From Veillonellaceae bacterium SB90 (GTDB taxonomy: Bacteria > Bacillota > Negativicutes > Selenomonadales > Selenomonadaceae): a DNA stretch of 20,243 nt. The notes beneath the pieces were generated by a model that was not told the origin of the DNA, searched no databases, and was given only the letters and a program-made list of their open reading frames with translations. Both the position numbers and the translations under genes were made by a program. Within the stretch, counting starts at the first letter, position 1. Each line of letters starts with the position of its first letter. The stretch lies in assembly GCA_902364065.1 (NCBI GenBank), contig CABJCJ010000020.1:28586-48828 (forward strand), read 5' to 3'. Positions 6,861 to 13,848 of the stretch are shown here, in pieces.

Positions 6861-8240
6861 ATGATGTGGCGTGATCTATTCAATCTAAAGGGAGGCGCCG
6901 CCTCCATCCAAGAAATCAACCAGCGCATCCTTGCGGATGCGACGGTATCGGGGACAAATCTCGTCGTCCTCGTCATGGCCATCATGATTGCCTGTGTCGG
7001 CCTGAACATGAACAGCGTCGCCGTCATCATCGGCGCTATGCTGATTTCCCCGCTCATGGGCGGGATTGTGGCCATCGGGTACGGCATGGCCACATACGAT
7101 ATGCACTTCATCCGGCAATCCGTGATCAAGCTTGCCTTCCAGGTTGGCTTTGCCATCCTGACGGCCTCCCTCTACTTCGCCATCTCACCGCTAGCCTACT
7201 CGACGGACGAGCTTCTGGCACGCACCTCTCCCACCATCTGGGATGTCATCGTCGCCCTGTGCGGCGGCATTGCGGGGGCCGTTGGCAATACGCGTCAGGA
7301 GAAGAGCAATGTCATCCCCGGCGTGGCCATCGCCACCGCTCTGATGCCGCCGCTCTGCACAGCAGGATACGGGCTGGCATCCGGCCATTACCCCTTCTTC
7401 CTCGGCGCGATGTACCTCTTTTTCATCAACGCCTTCTTCATCGCACTCGCGGCCTTCCTTGTCTTCAAACTCCTCGGCGTCCCATCGCATGGTGATGTCG
7501 AGGCCTCACAATTCCAGCGGCAGCGCCTCATCCTGGCGGCTCTCGGCATCTTGATCACGGCGCCGAGCATCTATCTCGCCTATCAGATGGTCGAGGAGAA
7601 TCTGCGCGACATGCAGGTCAAGAGCTTCATCAGCGAGGATATGGTCTTCCAGACGACGAGCGTTGTCTCCTACACCGTAAAGGACCACGTCCTCACCGTC
7701 GATCTCGTGGGCACGCTGCTGACCGAGAAAGAGATTGCCGCCCTGCAGGACGAACTGCACGCGCGCAACAGGCTCCAAGACCTCGAGCTCGTCGTCATAC
7801 AGGGGCAGCGCGAACTCGACCGCGAGCAAGTCCAGAATCTCATCAATGCACGGCTTGAGAAGCAGAGCACTTCCGAAAAGGAAATCTCCTACAAGAACCT
7901 CTCCGCGCAGTATTACCCAGCCTACAAGCGCGCGAGCGCAGACCAGCAGACCATCGAGATCCTCACACAACAGGGCCCTCTTCTCTTCCCCGAGGTTCTC
8001 TCCATCCAGGGCGGCACATTGACATCCGTAACGCCCCAGAAGGATCAGCCAAAAACAGAGAAAAAAGTAGACCACAAGCGCTTCATGGTCGAGGTCATCG
8101 TCAAAGAGCCGCTCCGCCCAGAAGAAGCCGACCGCTTGCAGAAGTGGATTGCCGCCCAGGTCGAGATACCTGTCCTCATGACCGTCCAGACTGTAGATCA
8201 TCCCAGTGACTTCTACGGCGACGGCATCGCCTGGCCGTAA
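6861..8240 (+). CDS. DUF389 (TIGR00341-type) hydrophobic membrane protein
   Basis: A 459-residue membrane protein of unknown biochemical function. The N-terminal half (about residues 30-245) has roughly six membrane segments carrying DUF389 signatures: NSVAVIIGAMLISPLMGGI near 51-69, then GGIAGAVGNTR and GVAIATALMPPLCTAG. The C-terminal half (about 250-459) is soluble. It includes a BON-like beta-alpha pattern (VVSYTVKDHVLTVDLVGTLL) and a charged linker (PQKDQPKTEKKVDHKR). ATG at 6861 (ATGATG, so 6864 is also possible) follows AAGGTGA at a rather long spacing. Translation probably couples to the BCCT transporter just upstream. The strong terminator at 8246-8280 ends the operon. Nothing in the sequence identifies a substrate. 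Confidence 0.85.
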   Translation: MMWRDLFNLKGGAASIQEINQRILADATVSGTNLVVLVMAIMIACVGLNMNSVAVIIGAMLISPLMGGIVAIGYGMATYDMHFIRQSVIKLAFQVGFAILTASLYFAISPLAYSTDELLARTSPTIWDVIVALCGGIAGAVGNTRQEKSNVIPGVAIATALMPPLCTAGYGLASGHYPFFLGAMYLFFINAFFIALAAFLVFKLLGVPSHGDVEASQFQRQRLILAALGILITAPSIYLAYQMVEENLRDMQVKSFISEDMVFQTTSVVSYTVKDHVLTVDLVGTLLTEKEIAALQDELHARNRLQDLELVVIQGQRELDREQVQNLINARLEKQSTSEKEISYKNLSAQYYPAYKRASADQQTIEILTQQGPLLFPEVLSIQGGTLTSVTPQKDQPKTEKKVDHKRFMVEVIVKEPLRPEEADRLQKWIAAQVEIPVLMTVQTVDHPSDFYGDGIAWP

Positions 8241-8245
8241 AAAAA

Positions 8246-8280
8246 ACTGCTCTCACCATCAAGGTGAGGGCAGTTTTTTT
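8246..8280. terminator. Bidirectional intrinsic terminator between DUF389 and terC
   Basis: The 12-bp stem ACTGCTCTCACC/GGTGAGGGCAGT has one G-T pair and a loop of about 5 bases. A-runs and T-runs flank it on either side, so it can end the plus-strand BCCT-DUF389 transcript and the minus-strand terC transcript. Confidence 0.9.
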
Positions 8281-8288
8281 CTCTAGGC

Positions 8289-8972
8289 TCAGGCCGTCTG
8301 GCTCTTGGCGCGGCGGCTCAGGGCGAGGCCGATAAAGACGACGCCTGCGGCGAGGACGGCCTGGAGGGCGATGGCAGCCCAGTCGCCGACGGTGCTCGTG
8401 AGCATCGTGCCGAGGATCTTGTCGTGGGCGATCATGGAGCCCGCCGTCCACCCGAGGAGGCCGGCGCCGGCGTAGAGCACGATGGGGAAGCGGTCCATGA
8501 TCTTGCCGATGAGCGTGCTGCCGCCCACGATGATCGGGATGCTGATGAGGAAGCCGAAGACGACGAGCAGGAAGCTGCCGTGCGACGCGCCCGCAATGGC
8601 CAGCACGTTGTCGACGCCCATCGCGGCATCGGCGATGATGATGGTCTTGACCGCGCCCATGAGGCTGTCCGATGATTCAACGTGCTCATCCTTCTTCTCC
8701 GGCACGAGCAGCTTCACGGCAATCGGCAAGAGGATCAGACCGCCGATGGCCTGCAGGTACGGGATGGTCAAAAGCCACACGGCCACGAGCGTCATGACGA
8801 GGCGGATGATGACGGCACCGGCCGTGCCGATGAGGATGGCCTTCCTGCGCAGGTTCTCCGGCAGCTTGTTCGCCGCCATCGCGATGACGACGGCATTGTC
8901 GCCGCCGAGCAACAGGTCCATCAGGACAATCGTGCCGAGGGCCATGAGGAATTGCATCGATAAGATTTCCAT
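8289..8972 (-). CDS. TerC/YjbE-family integral membrane protein (probable metal exporter)
   Basis: A 227-residue protein with about seven membrane helices and the two internally repeated TerC motifs, MDLLLGGDNAVVIA (Asp19, Asp25, Asn26) and DAAMGVDNVLAIAG. The acidic residues of these motifs are thought to bind metal. TerC-family proteins under yybP-ykoY riboswitches function in manganese efflux or in metallating exported proteins; that role is inferred here from the leader. I start at ATG 8972, with AAAGGA ten bases upstream; a longer frame opening at TTG 8996 would place that ribosome binding site inside the gene. It is transcribed alone from its own promoter at 9169-9198, although read-through from the histidinol-phosphatase-like gene upstream is possible. 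Confidence 0.92.
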   Translation of the reverse strand: MEILSMQFLMALGTIVLMDLLLGGDNAVVIAMAANKLPENLRRKAILIGTAGAVIIRLVMTLVAVWLLTIPYLQAIGGLILLPIAVKLLVPEKKDEHVESSDSLMGAVKTIIIADAAMGVDNVLAIAGASHGSFLLVVFGFLISIPIIVGGSTLIGKIMDRFPIVLYAGAGLLGWTAGSMIAHDKILGTMLTSTVGDWAAIALQAVLAAGVVFIGLALSRRAKSQTA

Positions 8973-9014
8973 GGTGTAGATTCCTTTCTCTCTCAACTAA
9001 TACACAGGCAACAA

Positions 9015-9068
9015 ACAAAAAGAGACCTCCGCATGGTATCCGAAAACCGGGTATCATGCGAAAGTCTC
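9015..9068 (-). terminator. Riboswitch expression-platform hairpin
   Basis: On the minus strand, GAGAC...GCATGATACC and GGATACCATGC...GTCTC form a long interrupted stem followed by TTTTTGTTTG. This is an intrinsic terminator overlapping the 3' part of the riboswitch, about 45 bp before the terC start. Ligand binding to the aptamer would favour an alternative pairing that lets transcription through. Confidence 0.7.
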
Positions 9069-9152
9069 ACCTGTTACATCCGTAACGCTGCCACCAGCCG
9101 CTCGCGCGGCATGCTTGTTGACGGCAGACCAAAGAGGTTACTCCCCTTCGCT
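9022..9152 (-). ncRNA. yybP-ykoY manganese riboswitch upstream of terC
   Basis: Read on the minus strand, the leader starts with AGCGAAGGGGAGTAACC, the hallmark GGGGAGUA of the class. A variable GC-rich arm (GCCGCGCGAGCGGC) follows, then the conserved UGAGAC segment (GGTGAGACTTTCGCATG) about 80 bases later. Such RNAs sense Mn2+ and usually switch on efflux or TerC-type genes. The location, between a strong promoter and a TerC gene, is typical. The call rests on conserved motifs and context, not on a covariance-model score. Confidence 0.88.
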
Positions 9153-9168
9153 ATTCGTTTGTAGCATC

Positions 9169-9198
9169 AGTATAACAGATGGAGGCACCTGCTGTCAA
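9169..9198 (-). promoter_or_regulatory. Promoter of the riboswitch-terC transcript
   Basis: Reading the minus strand, TTGACA (9193-9198) and TATACT (9169-9174) are separated by 18 bp, and a TGT precedes the -10 (extended -10). Transcription would begin near 9162, just before the riboswitch. Confidence 0.75.
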
Positions 9199-9207
9199 TC
9201 CACGAAA

Positions 9208-10080
9208 TCATCTGAGCTTGTGGAAAATAGGCTGCATATGCTCAAATGTCGCGATTTCTGTAAAGCCAATCTCATCACGGAGAATCGCATAGGCGTCCTT
9301 GATGTGGGCGGCTAGATAGGAAGTCTGATGGGCATCGGAGCCAACTGTGATGATACGTCCGCCAAGGTCTTTGTAGAGATGCAGGATGTCACGGCTCGGC
9401 TGTGTGTCAGACAAGCCATAGTGCCAGGATGAGGTATTGACCTCGATGCCCTTGCCATCTGCGATAGCCTGCTTGAGAATCTCAGCCACTAGGTCTCTCA
9501 CGTTGTCAAAGGGATAGCGGCCTGCCTTATCATAGCGTACCAGGAGGTCGAGATGCGCCAGGACGGAGTAATGCTTGAAGACCTTCATCGTCTTGAAGAT
9601 TTCCTCGTAGTACGCTTCATTGTATTCTTTCTGGCTCCGCCCGCACTGAAAGTCCTGATTCCAGAATTCTTTATTGTCAACCTGGTGCATCGAGAACAGC
9701 ACGAAATCCAGCTCATCCTGATACTTGACAAAGAGTCGCTCATAATCGTCCACCGTGATGGACTGGATGCCAAACTCCAGTCCCGAGCGTATCTTGATCT
9801 TATCGCCATAGGCCGCCCGCATGAGCGCAAGCTTGGTAAAATAGCGGGGATAATCGACGTTGGCGAGCGGCTCGCGCTCCGCATCTCCTGAGGAAATGCC
9901 ATCGCCCTGACGCCACTCGATACCGCGCGGGTCATCCCAGTCGCGCTTGATGCCGTAGTCGACATGATCGGTGAAGCACATCTCATCGAGCTCCAGTTCG
10001 ATGGCCTTCTCGATCTGGCTCTCCATCAGTTCCTTGGAATCATCGGAAAATTCACTGTGTAAATGGTAATCTGCGTACAA
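9208..10080 (-). CDS. PHP-domain histidinol-phosphatase (HisJ family) or related phosphoesterase
   Basis: A 290-residue protein of the metal-dependent PHP phosphoesterase superfamily, HisJ type. HisJ hydrolyses L-histidinol phosphate in histidine synthesis. Metal-ligand motifs are present in order: DYHLHSEFSDD (His7, His9), CFTDHVD (about 35-41), SGLEFGIQ, FSMHQVD, AHLDLLVRYD and GSDAHQ near residue 252. The start is TTG at 10080, with AAAGGAG eight bases upstream. It lies 34 bp after the MFS gene and is the second gene of that minus-strand operon. No other histidine gene is present, so the substrate may be different; histidinol phosphate is a family-level inference. Confidence 0.85.
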   Translation of the reverse strand: MYADYHLHSEFSDDSKELMESQIEKAIELELDEMCFTDHVDYGIKRDWDDPRGIEWRQGDGISSGDAEREPLANVDYPRYFTKLALMRAAYGDKIKIRSGLEFGIQSITVDDYERLFVKYQDELDFVLFSMHQVDNKEFWNQDFQCGRSQKEYNEAYYEEIFKTMKVFKHYSVLAHLDLLVRYDKAGRYPFDNVRDLVAEILKQAIADGKGIEVNTSSWHYGLSDTQPSRDILHLYKDLGGRIITVGSDAHQTSYLAAHIKDAYAILRDEIGFTEIATFEHMQPIFHKLR

Positions 10081-10114
10081 CTGTATCGCTCCTTTCGCTT
10101 GTCAGCCGCTTTGC

Positions 10115-11275
10115 TCAGCGAGTCTTCTGGATGAGGCGCTCGTGCATGAACGCCATGATGGCTAAGAGCACGAGCAAGTAGATTGGCAGCAGGGATATCG
10201 ACAGATGGTTGGCCAAAATGCCGAACAGCGGCGGCATGAGCATCGTGCCGATGTAGGCGGCTGCCATCTGGACGCCGATGATCGCCTGCGACTTGTCCCT
10301 GCCGAAGTGTGCCGGAGTCGAGTGGATGATGCAGGGATAAATCGGCGCACAGCCAAGCCCAATCAGGATCAGGCCAGCCAATGCGAACGTCTCACTTGCG
10401 GGGAGCATCACCGTCACGATGCCGAGCAGGATCAGCACCTGCCCCATCCGGATCATGCTCTCGTCATGCATGCGCATCGCGAGAAAGCCATTGATGGCGC
10501 GCCCCACCGTGATGCCGATGAAGAACATCGCGCCAAAACTCGCCGCCTGTTCCGCCGAGATACCCTTGCTGAGATTCAGGAAGCTGCTCGCCCAGAGGCC
10601 GCAGGTCTGCTCGACCGCACTGTAGCAGAAAAAGGCGACCAGTATCTCACGCGCGCCCGGTATCCGGAAGATCTCGCGCAGTGAGAGCGGCTTGCGCTTA
10701 TCCGCATAGGCTGCCTGCACGTCGTTCTTCCGCTCCTTCCAGAGCGGCAAGCTGGCAAACAGGATAATGGTCAGGACGACCTGCATCACAGCGATGATAT
10801 GGTAGCCGGCCGGCCAGCCCTTCCCCATCGCCAGCGCCATGCCCATGATGTACGGTCCTGTCGCTGCACCGACGCCCCACATGCAGTGCAGCCAGCTCAT
10901 ATGCCAGTTCCTGTAGTGAAGCGCCACATAATTGTTCAGCGCGGCATCCACACCGCCGGCGCCGAGCCCATAGGGAACGGCCCAGAGACAGAGCATCCAA
11001 AACTCACTGGATACCGAGAAGCCAAACAGGGCAGCAGCCGTCATGGCGACGCTGATGGCTGTCACCTTCCCCGTGCCGAGCCGGAGCGTCAGCCTGTCGC
11101 TCTGCAGGCTCGAGACGACCGTCCCGAAGGCAATAATCATCGAGATGATGCCCGCATAAGACAGCGGCGCCCCCAAGTCTTCGTGCATGACCGGCCAGGC
11201 AGCCCCGAGTAGCGAATCCGGCAAGCCCAGACTGATAAAGGCAATGTAGATGATTGCTAAGAGCAAATGTACCAT
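10115..11275 (-). CDS. Major facilitator superfamily transporter
   Basis: A 386-residue, roughly 12-helix MFS permease with almost no signal beyond the membrane part. The cytoplasmic signature between helices 2 and 3 reads SSLQSDRLTLRLGTGKV. The helix 5 region has MSWLHCMWGVGAATGPYIMG, which resembles FucP-like sugar or YfkF-type carriers, and a charged central loop (WKERKNDVQAAYADKRKPLS) splits the two halves. ATG at 11275 has GAGGAGG nine to ten bases upstream. It is first in an operon with the PHP phosphatase and is transcribed divergently from an AraC-type regulator, which makes the regulator a likely controller. The substrate cannot be read from the sequence. Confidence 0.87.
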   Translation of the reverse strand: MVHLLLAIIYIAFISLGLPDSLLGAAWPVMHEDLGAPLSYAGIISMIIAFGTVVSSLQSDRLTLRLGTGKVTAISVAMTAAALFGFSVSSEFWMLCLWAVPYGLGAGGVDAALNNYVALHYRNWHMSWLHCMWGVGAATGPYIMGMALAMGKGWPAGYHIIAVMQVVLTIILFASLPLWKERKNDVQAAYADKRKPLSLREIFRIPGAREILVAFFCYSAVEQTCGLWASSFLNLSKGISAEQAASFGAMFFIGITVGRAINGFLAMRMHDESMIRMGQVLILLGIVTVMLPASETFALAGLILIGLGCAPIYPCIIHSTPAHFGRDKSQAIIGVQMAAAYIGTMLMPPLFGILANHLSISLLPIYLLVLLAIMAFMHERLIQKTR

Positions 11276-11305
11276 GTATTGTCTTCCTCCTCACTTGATG
11301 ATATG

Positions 11306-11334
11306 ATTATATCGTCTTTAAATATGAATTCATA
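11306..11334 (-). promoter_or_regulatory. Probable promoter of the MFS-phosphatase operon
   Basis: On the minus strand, TATAAT (11306-11311) lies 17 bp from a weak -35, TATGAA (11329-11334), and about 31 bp before the MFS start codon. A weak -35 is typical of promoters that need an activator; the divergent AraC-type gene is the candidate. The region between the two genes is only 118 bp and AT-rich. Confidence 0.5.
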
Positions 11335-11393
11335 GATAAATACAGGCATTTTATATGATGATACCGTCAATCTGAGATAAAAGGAGACGTAAT

Positions 11394-12290
11394 ATGGTCG
11401 ACTTGCACTGCACCCTGCACACAGACAAGAATCAAAAAGAAATCACGCGGCACGGTAGTGTTCTATTTCCCGTGGCATGCTATGAAGATGATATGGCCTG
11501 TACAGGCGTTCCCATCCATTGGCACGATGAATTTGAATACATCCTAGCCTTCAATGGCACCATCCATCTCCATGTCGGCACAGAGCCAATCACGCTGCGG
11601 CAGGGAGCAGGCATCCTGATAAACGCAGGTGTCCTGCATTCTGTCTCGCATTCCCTTCACAAGCCGAGCGTCCTGCGCTCGCTCGTCGTCCATCCCGACC
11701 TGATTGCAGGCTCCCCGCAGTCGTGCTACTGGCAGGAGTTGGTTCTTCCCTTCTACAGCAGACAGGACCTGCCTTTCCTGCTCATGAAAGGGGACGAACC
11801 TTGGCATATAGCAATCGCCCATCTGATGATGCATGCCTGGGATGCTATCACGCAAGAGACCGAAGATTACACGATTGAAGCACGCTATATACTCTCCAAG
11901 GCACTACATATCCTATGCCAGAATCTTCCTTCAGCCCCAACCTCAATTTCTCGCAATGCCAACCTGCTTGAGCGGATGAAGCTTCTCCTGCAGTACATCG
12001 AGCAGCATTACGCAGAGACCATCTCGAATCAGACCTTGATGAACCTGGCCGCCTGCAGCGAAAGCGTCCTGCTGCGCAGCTTCAAGAAGACAGTCGGCAC
12101 ATCGCCGATGAACTACCTGCAAACTTACCGCATCCAGCGGGCATCATCGCTTCTCCTGTCCACCGATATGACTTCTAGCGAGATTGCCACTGCGACAGGC
12201 TTCCATGACATCAGTTACTTCACCAAGATCTTTCATCGTACAACAGGCTTGGCACCGCAACGCTTCCGGGCAGCCCATCGCATCCAATAA
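11394..12290 (+). CDS. AraC-family transcriptional regulator with cupin sensor domain
   Basis: A 298-residue regulator. The N-terminal cupin-like domain (about 15-105) carries PIHWHDEFEYILAFNG and ITLRQGAGILINAGVLHSVS, the usual pattern of AraC sensor domains that bind a small molecule, often a sugar. The C-terminal region (about 190-295) has two helix-turn-helix units: ISNQTLMNLAACSESVLLRS, then TSSEIATATGFHDISYFTKI followed by FHRTTGLAPQRFR, the AraC signature. ATG at 11394 follows AAAAGGAGA. Its divergence from the MFS-phosphatase operon suggests that it controls that operon. The inducer is unknown. Confidence 0.92.
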   Translation: MVDLHCTLHTDKNQKEITRHGSVLFPVACYEDDMACTGVPIHWHDEFEYILAFNGTIHLHVGTEPITLRQGAGILINAGVLHSVSHSLHKPSVLRSLVVHPDLIAGSPQSCYWQELVLPFYSRQDLPFLLMKGDEPWHIAIAHLMMHAWDAITQETEDYTIEARYILSKALHILCQNLPSAPTSISRNANLLERMKLLLQYIEQHYAETISNQTLMNLAACSESVLLRSFKKTVGTSPMNYLQTYRIQRASSLLLSTDMTSSEIATATGFHDISYFTKIFHRTTGLAPQRFRAAHRIQ

Positions 12291-12332
12291 CATCTGCCCA
12301 GCTATGATTGATAAATATGCAGCCAATAAAAA

Positions 12333-12380
12333 TGACTCTCGAACGATGTCTCTGGATAGGCATCGAACGAGAGTCGTTCT
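12333..12380. terminator. Terminator hairpin between the araC-type gene and the ACT gene
   Basis: GACTCTCG-AA-CGATG pairs with CATCG-AA-CGAGAGTC around a 12-base loop. On the minus strand it is followed by ATTTTTATT, and on the plus strand by GTTCTTATATT. It therefore fits termination of both converging transcripts, better for the minus one. Confidence 0.7.
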
Positions 12381-12415
12381 TATATTGGTCGCTCAAGCGT
12401 GAATAACTCCTTTAT

Positions 12416-12781
12416 TCATTTGACTGCATAGCCGTTTTCCTGCAGGACAGCCATCGCTTTTGCGAAGTTCTCTTCCTTGACCAGGATGTAGTCCGTGTTA
12501 TAGGTAGAGACGGCAAAAATCCCGATCTTGTTTTCGGCGAGGATCGTGGAAAGCTTGGACAGGATGCCGATGAGCGAGAAATCCAGTGTGCCCTCGATGC
12601 GGAAGGCCCGCCAGCCATCCTCGCGCGCCGTCGTCTGAGAGGGCGCGTCCTCCGTCTTGCAGACCAGGGAGAGTTCCTCGTCTGTCTTGGCGAGGAAAAA
12701 GAAATCTGATTTTGTATCCACTTTGTCCATTGCATCCAGCTTGCATACCGTCAGCGGGAAATCCATCTTTTCCAGGTTCAT
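12416..12781 (-). CDS. ACT-domain protein (CASTOR/ACT_7-like, two tandem ACT folds)
   Basis: A 121-residue protein with two ACT-like halves. The N-terminal half (about 1-58) includes DFFFLAKTDEELSLVCK. The C-terminal half (about 59-121) has LDFSLIGILSKLSTILAENK, then GIFAVSTYNTDYILVKEEN, the typical ACT_7 pattern. ACT domains bind small ligands, mostly amino acids, and this stand-alone form has no catalytic partner. I choose ATG 12781, six bases after AGGAGG; a longer frame beginning at 12808 would include that site. It is the second gene of a minus-strand pair, 30 bp after the C_GCAxxG_C_C gene. The ligand is unknown. Confidence 0.88.
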   Translation of the reverse strand: MNLEKMDFPLTVCKLDAMDKVDTKSDFFFLAKTDEELSLVCKTEDAPSQTTAREDGWRAFRIEGTLDFSLIGILSKLSTILAENKIGIFAVSTYNTDYILVKEENFAKAMAVLQENGYAVK

Positions 12782-12811
12782 CCGTATCCTCCTAAATGTA
12801 TCAAACATGTA

Positions 12812-13195
12812 TCAAAGGCGCTGCTCTGCGGCGCGCACGGCATGGCGCACGCAGTCGTCACAGGAGCAGAGCATTTTGCCCGTCTCGATGCCCTTGAGGT
12901 CTTTGCAGATGGTGGCACCAGCTTTTTCCTCGAACTCGTGCAGGATATCGCGCATGACGGCAGCCGTCGGCCTGCCGCTTTTATTGAGGAGCCCCATGAC
13001 CATGCCCACGCCGCAGAGCGCGCCGCACGTCGCCTCCGTGCAACCCATGCCCATGCCGAAACCCGAGCCGAGTGCCCGGAGCTCTTCCTCCGATTTGCCG
13101 AGCTCCCCGGCAAAAGCCAAGAGCACCGCCTGCGCGCAGTTGCAGTTCTCGTGTTTATACGCCACGGCCTGTTCGGCCCGCTTATCCATATCCAT
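12812..13195 (-). CDS. C_GCAxxG_C_C family putative redox protein
   Basis: A small cysteine-rich protein of 127 residues. The N-terminal half has ENCNCAQAVLLAF, then GSGFGMGMGCTEATCGALCG, the signature for which the family is named. A C-terminal CSCDDC cluster follows, preceded by ICKDL. The family is thought to be redox-active or metal-binding and often lies beside metabolic regulators or electron carriers; its chemistry is not established. ATG 13195 follows GGTGGGG; GTG 13207 and ATG 13189 are alternatives. A good promoter lies upstream at 13237-13264, and the ACT-domain gene follows 30 bp downstream, so the pair is probably cotranscribed. Confidence 0.88.
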   Translation of the reverse strand: MDMDKRAEQAVAYKHENCNCAQAVLLAFAGELGKSEEELRALGSGFGMGMGCTEATCGALCGVGMVMGLLNKSGRPTAAVMRDILHEFEEKAGATICKDLKGIETGKMLCSCDDCVRHAVRAAEQRL

Positions 13196-13236
13196 GCTAA
13201 TCCCCACCTGTTTTTCAATGTATTTGCTTCTCTATC

Positions 13237-13264
13237 ATTATACGTGATTCCTGCCGTCTTGCAA
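13237..13264 (-). promoter_or_regulatory. Promoter of the C_GCAxxG_C_C-ACT operon
   Basis: On the minus strand, TTGCAA (13259-13264) is followed after 16 bp by a perfect TATAAT (13237-13242), about 42 bp before the ATG at 13195. Confidence 0.7.
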
Positions 13265-13358
13265 GTCTTGTCTCATCCCTGGCGCCATGGCATTTCCCGC
13301 AACAAGCCAGCCATTGCCCGTGTGCCGCCCGACGCTGCTCCGAAACACTCACTTATCG

Positions 13359-13388
13359 TTGTACAATGTTAGCACATTGTGATATAAT
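13359..13388 (+). promoter_or_regulatory. relB promoter with palindromic operator in the spacer
   Basis: TTGTAC (13359-13364) and TATAAT (13383-13388) are 18 bp apart with an extended-10 TG at 13380-13381. The spacer carries the inverted repeat ACAATGT-TAGC-ACATTGT (13363-13380). RelB/DinJ ribbon-helix-helix antitoxins repress their own promoters by binding such sites, so this is a candidate autoregulatory operator. Confidence 0.75.
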
Positions 13389-13410
13389 TAAATAAAAAGG
13401 AGATGATTTT

Positions 13411-13665
13411 ATGGCTACAAACGCAACCATGACCATCCGCATTGATGCGGATCTGAAGCGGCAAGCAGAAGCAATCTGCGAAGAAATGGGACTTACGATG
13501 TCAGCCGCCGTTACCATTTTCACGAAACGCCTGGTCAAAGATCGCGCAATCCCGTTCCGCGTCACGGCCGGTGACCCATTCTACAGTGAAACCAATCAGC
13601 GGCATCTCCAAGCGGCGGCCCAACGCATGGATGCCGGAACCGAAAATACATACATTCATTCGTGA
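13411..13665 (+). CDS. relB: RelB/DinJ-family antitoxin with altered C-terminus (copy 1)
   Basis: An 84-residue RelB/DinJ-type antitoxin. The N-terminal ribbon-helix-helix DNA-binding part is intact (TMTIRIDADLKRQAEAICEE, then MGLTMSAAVTIFTKRLVKDR), followed by IPFRVTAGDPFYSETNQ. After RMDAG (about residue 76) the frame runs into TENTYIHS and stops. In copy 2 of the window the same position continues as NFVVHDPTETDGVQ. A deletion has therefore removed the antitoxin tail, which in this family contributes to toxin binding, and joined it to the middle of the toxin gene. DNA binding to its own operator may persist. AAAAAGGAG provides the ribosome binding site. Confidence 0.85.
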   Translation: MATNATMTIRIDADLKRQAEAICEEMGLTMSAAVTIFTKRLVKDRAIPFRVTAGDPFYSETNQRHLQAAAQRMDAGTENTYIHS

Positions 13666-13828
13666 CATCAAACGGCATGGCTATGATAGCAGCGGACAGG
13701 ATGAACCATTACGCTATTTGGACGGCGGATGGCACAGCAAACGTATCGACAAAAAGAATCGCTTCGTTTATCGAATCTTGGATGACCGCTTGGAAATCAT
13801 CCAATGTCGCAATCATTATCAGGATTGA
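13630..13828 (+). pseudogene. yoeB: C-terminal fragment of a YoeB/Txe-family toxin
   Basis: In the +2 frame relative to relB copy 1, after the junction near 13635, the sequence reads KIHTFIRDIKRHGYDSSGQD, then EPLRYLDGGWHSKRIDKKNR and FVYRILDDRLEIIQCRNHYQ, ending in a stop at 13826-13828. This is the C-terminal two thirds of a YoeB-type ribosome-dependent mRNA interferase. The conserved glutamate region (DEPL), the arginine of KKNRFVYR and the terminal NHY are all present. The N-terminal part and start codon are missing, so no functional toxin is expected. Confidence 0.85.
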
Positions 13829-13848
13829 TGGAGAACAGGAGGTTTTTT

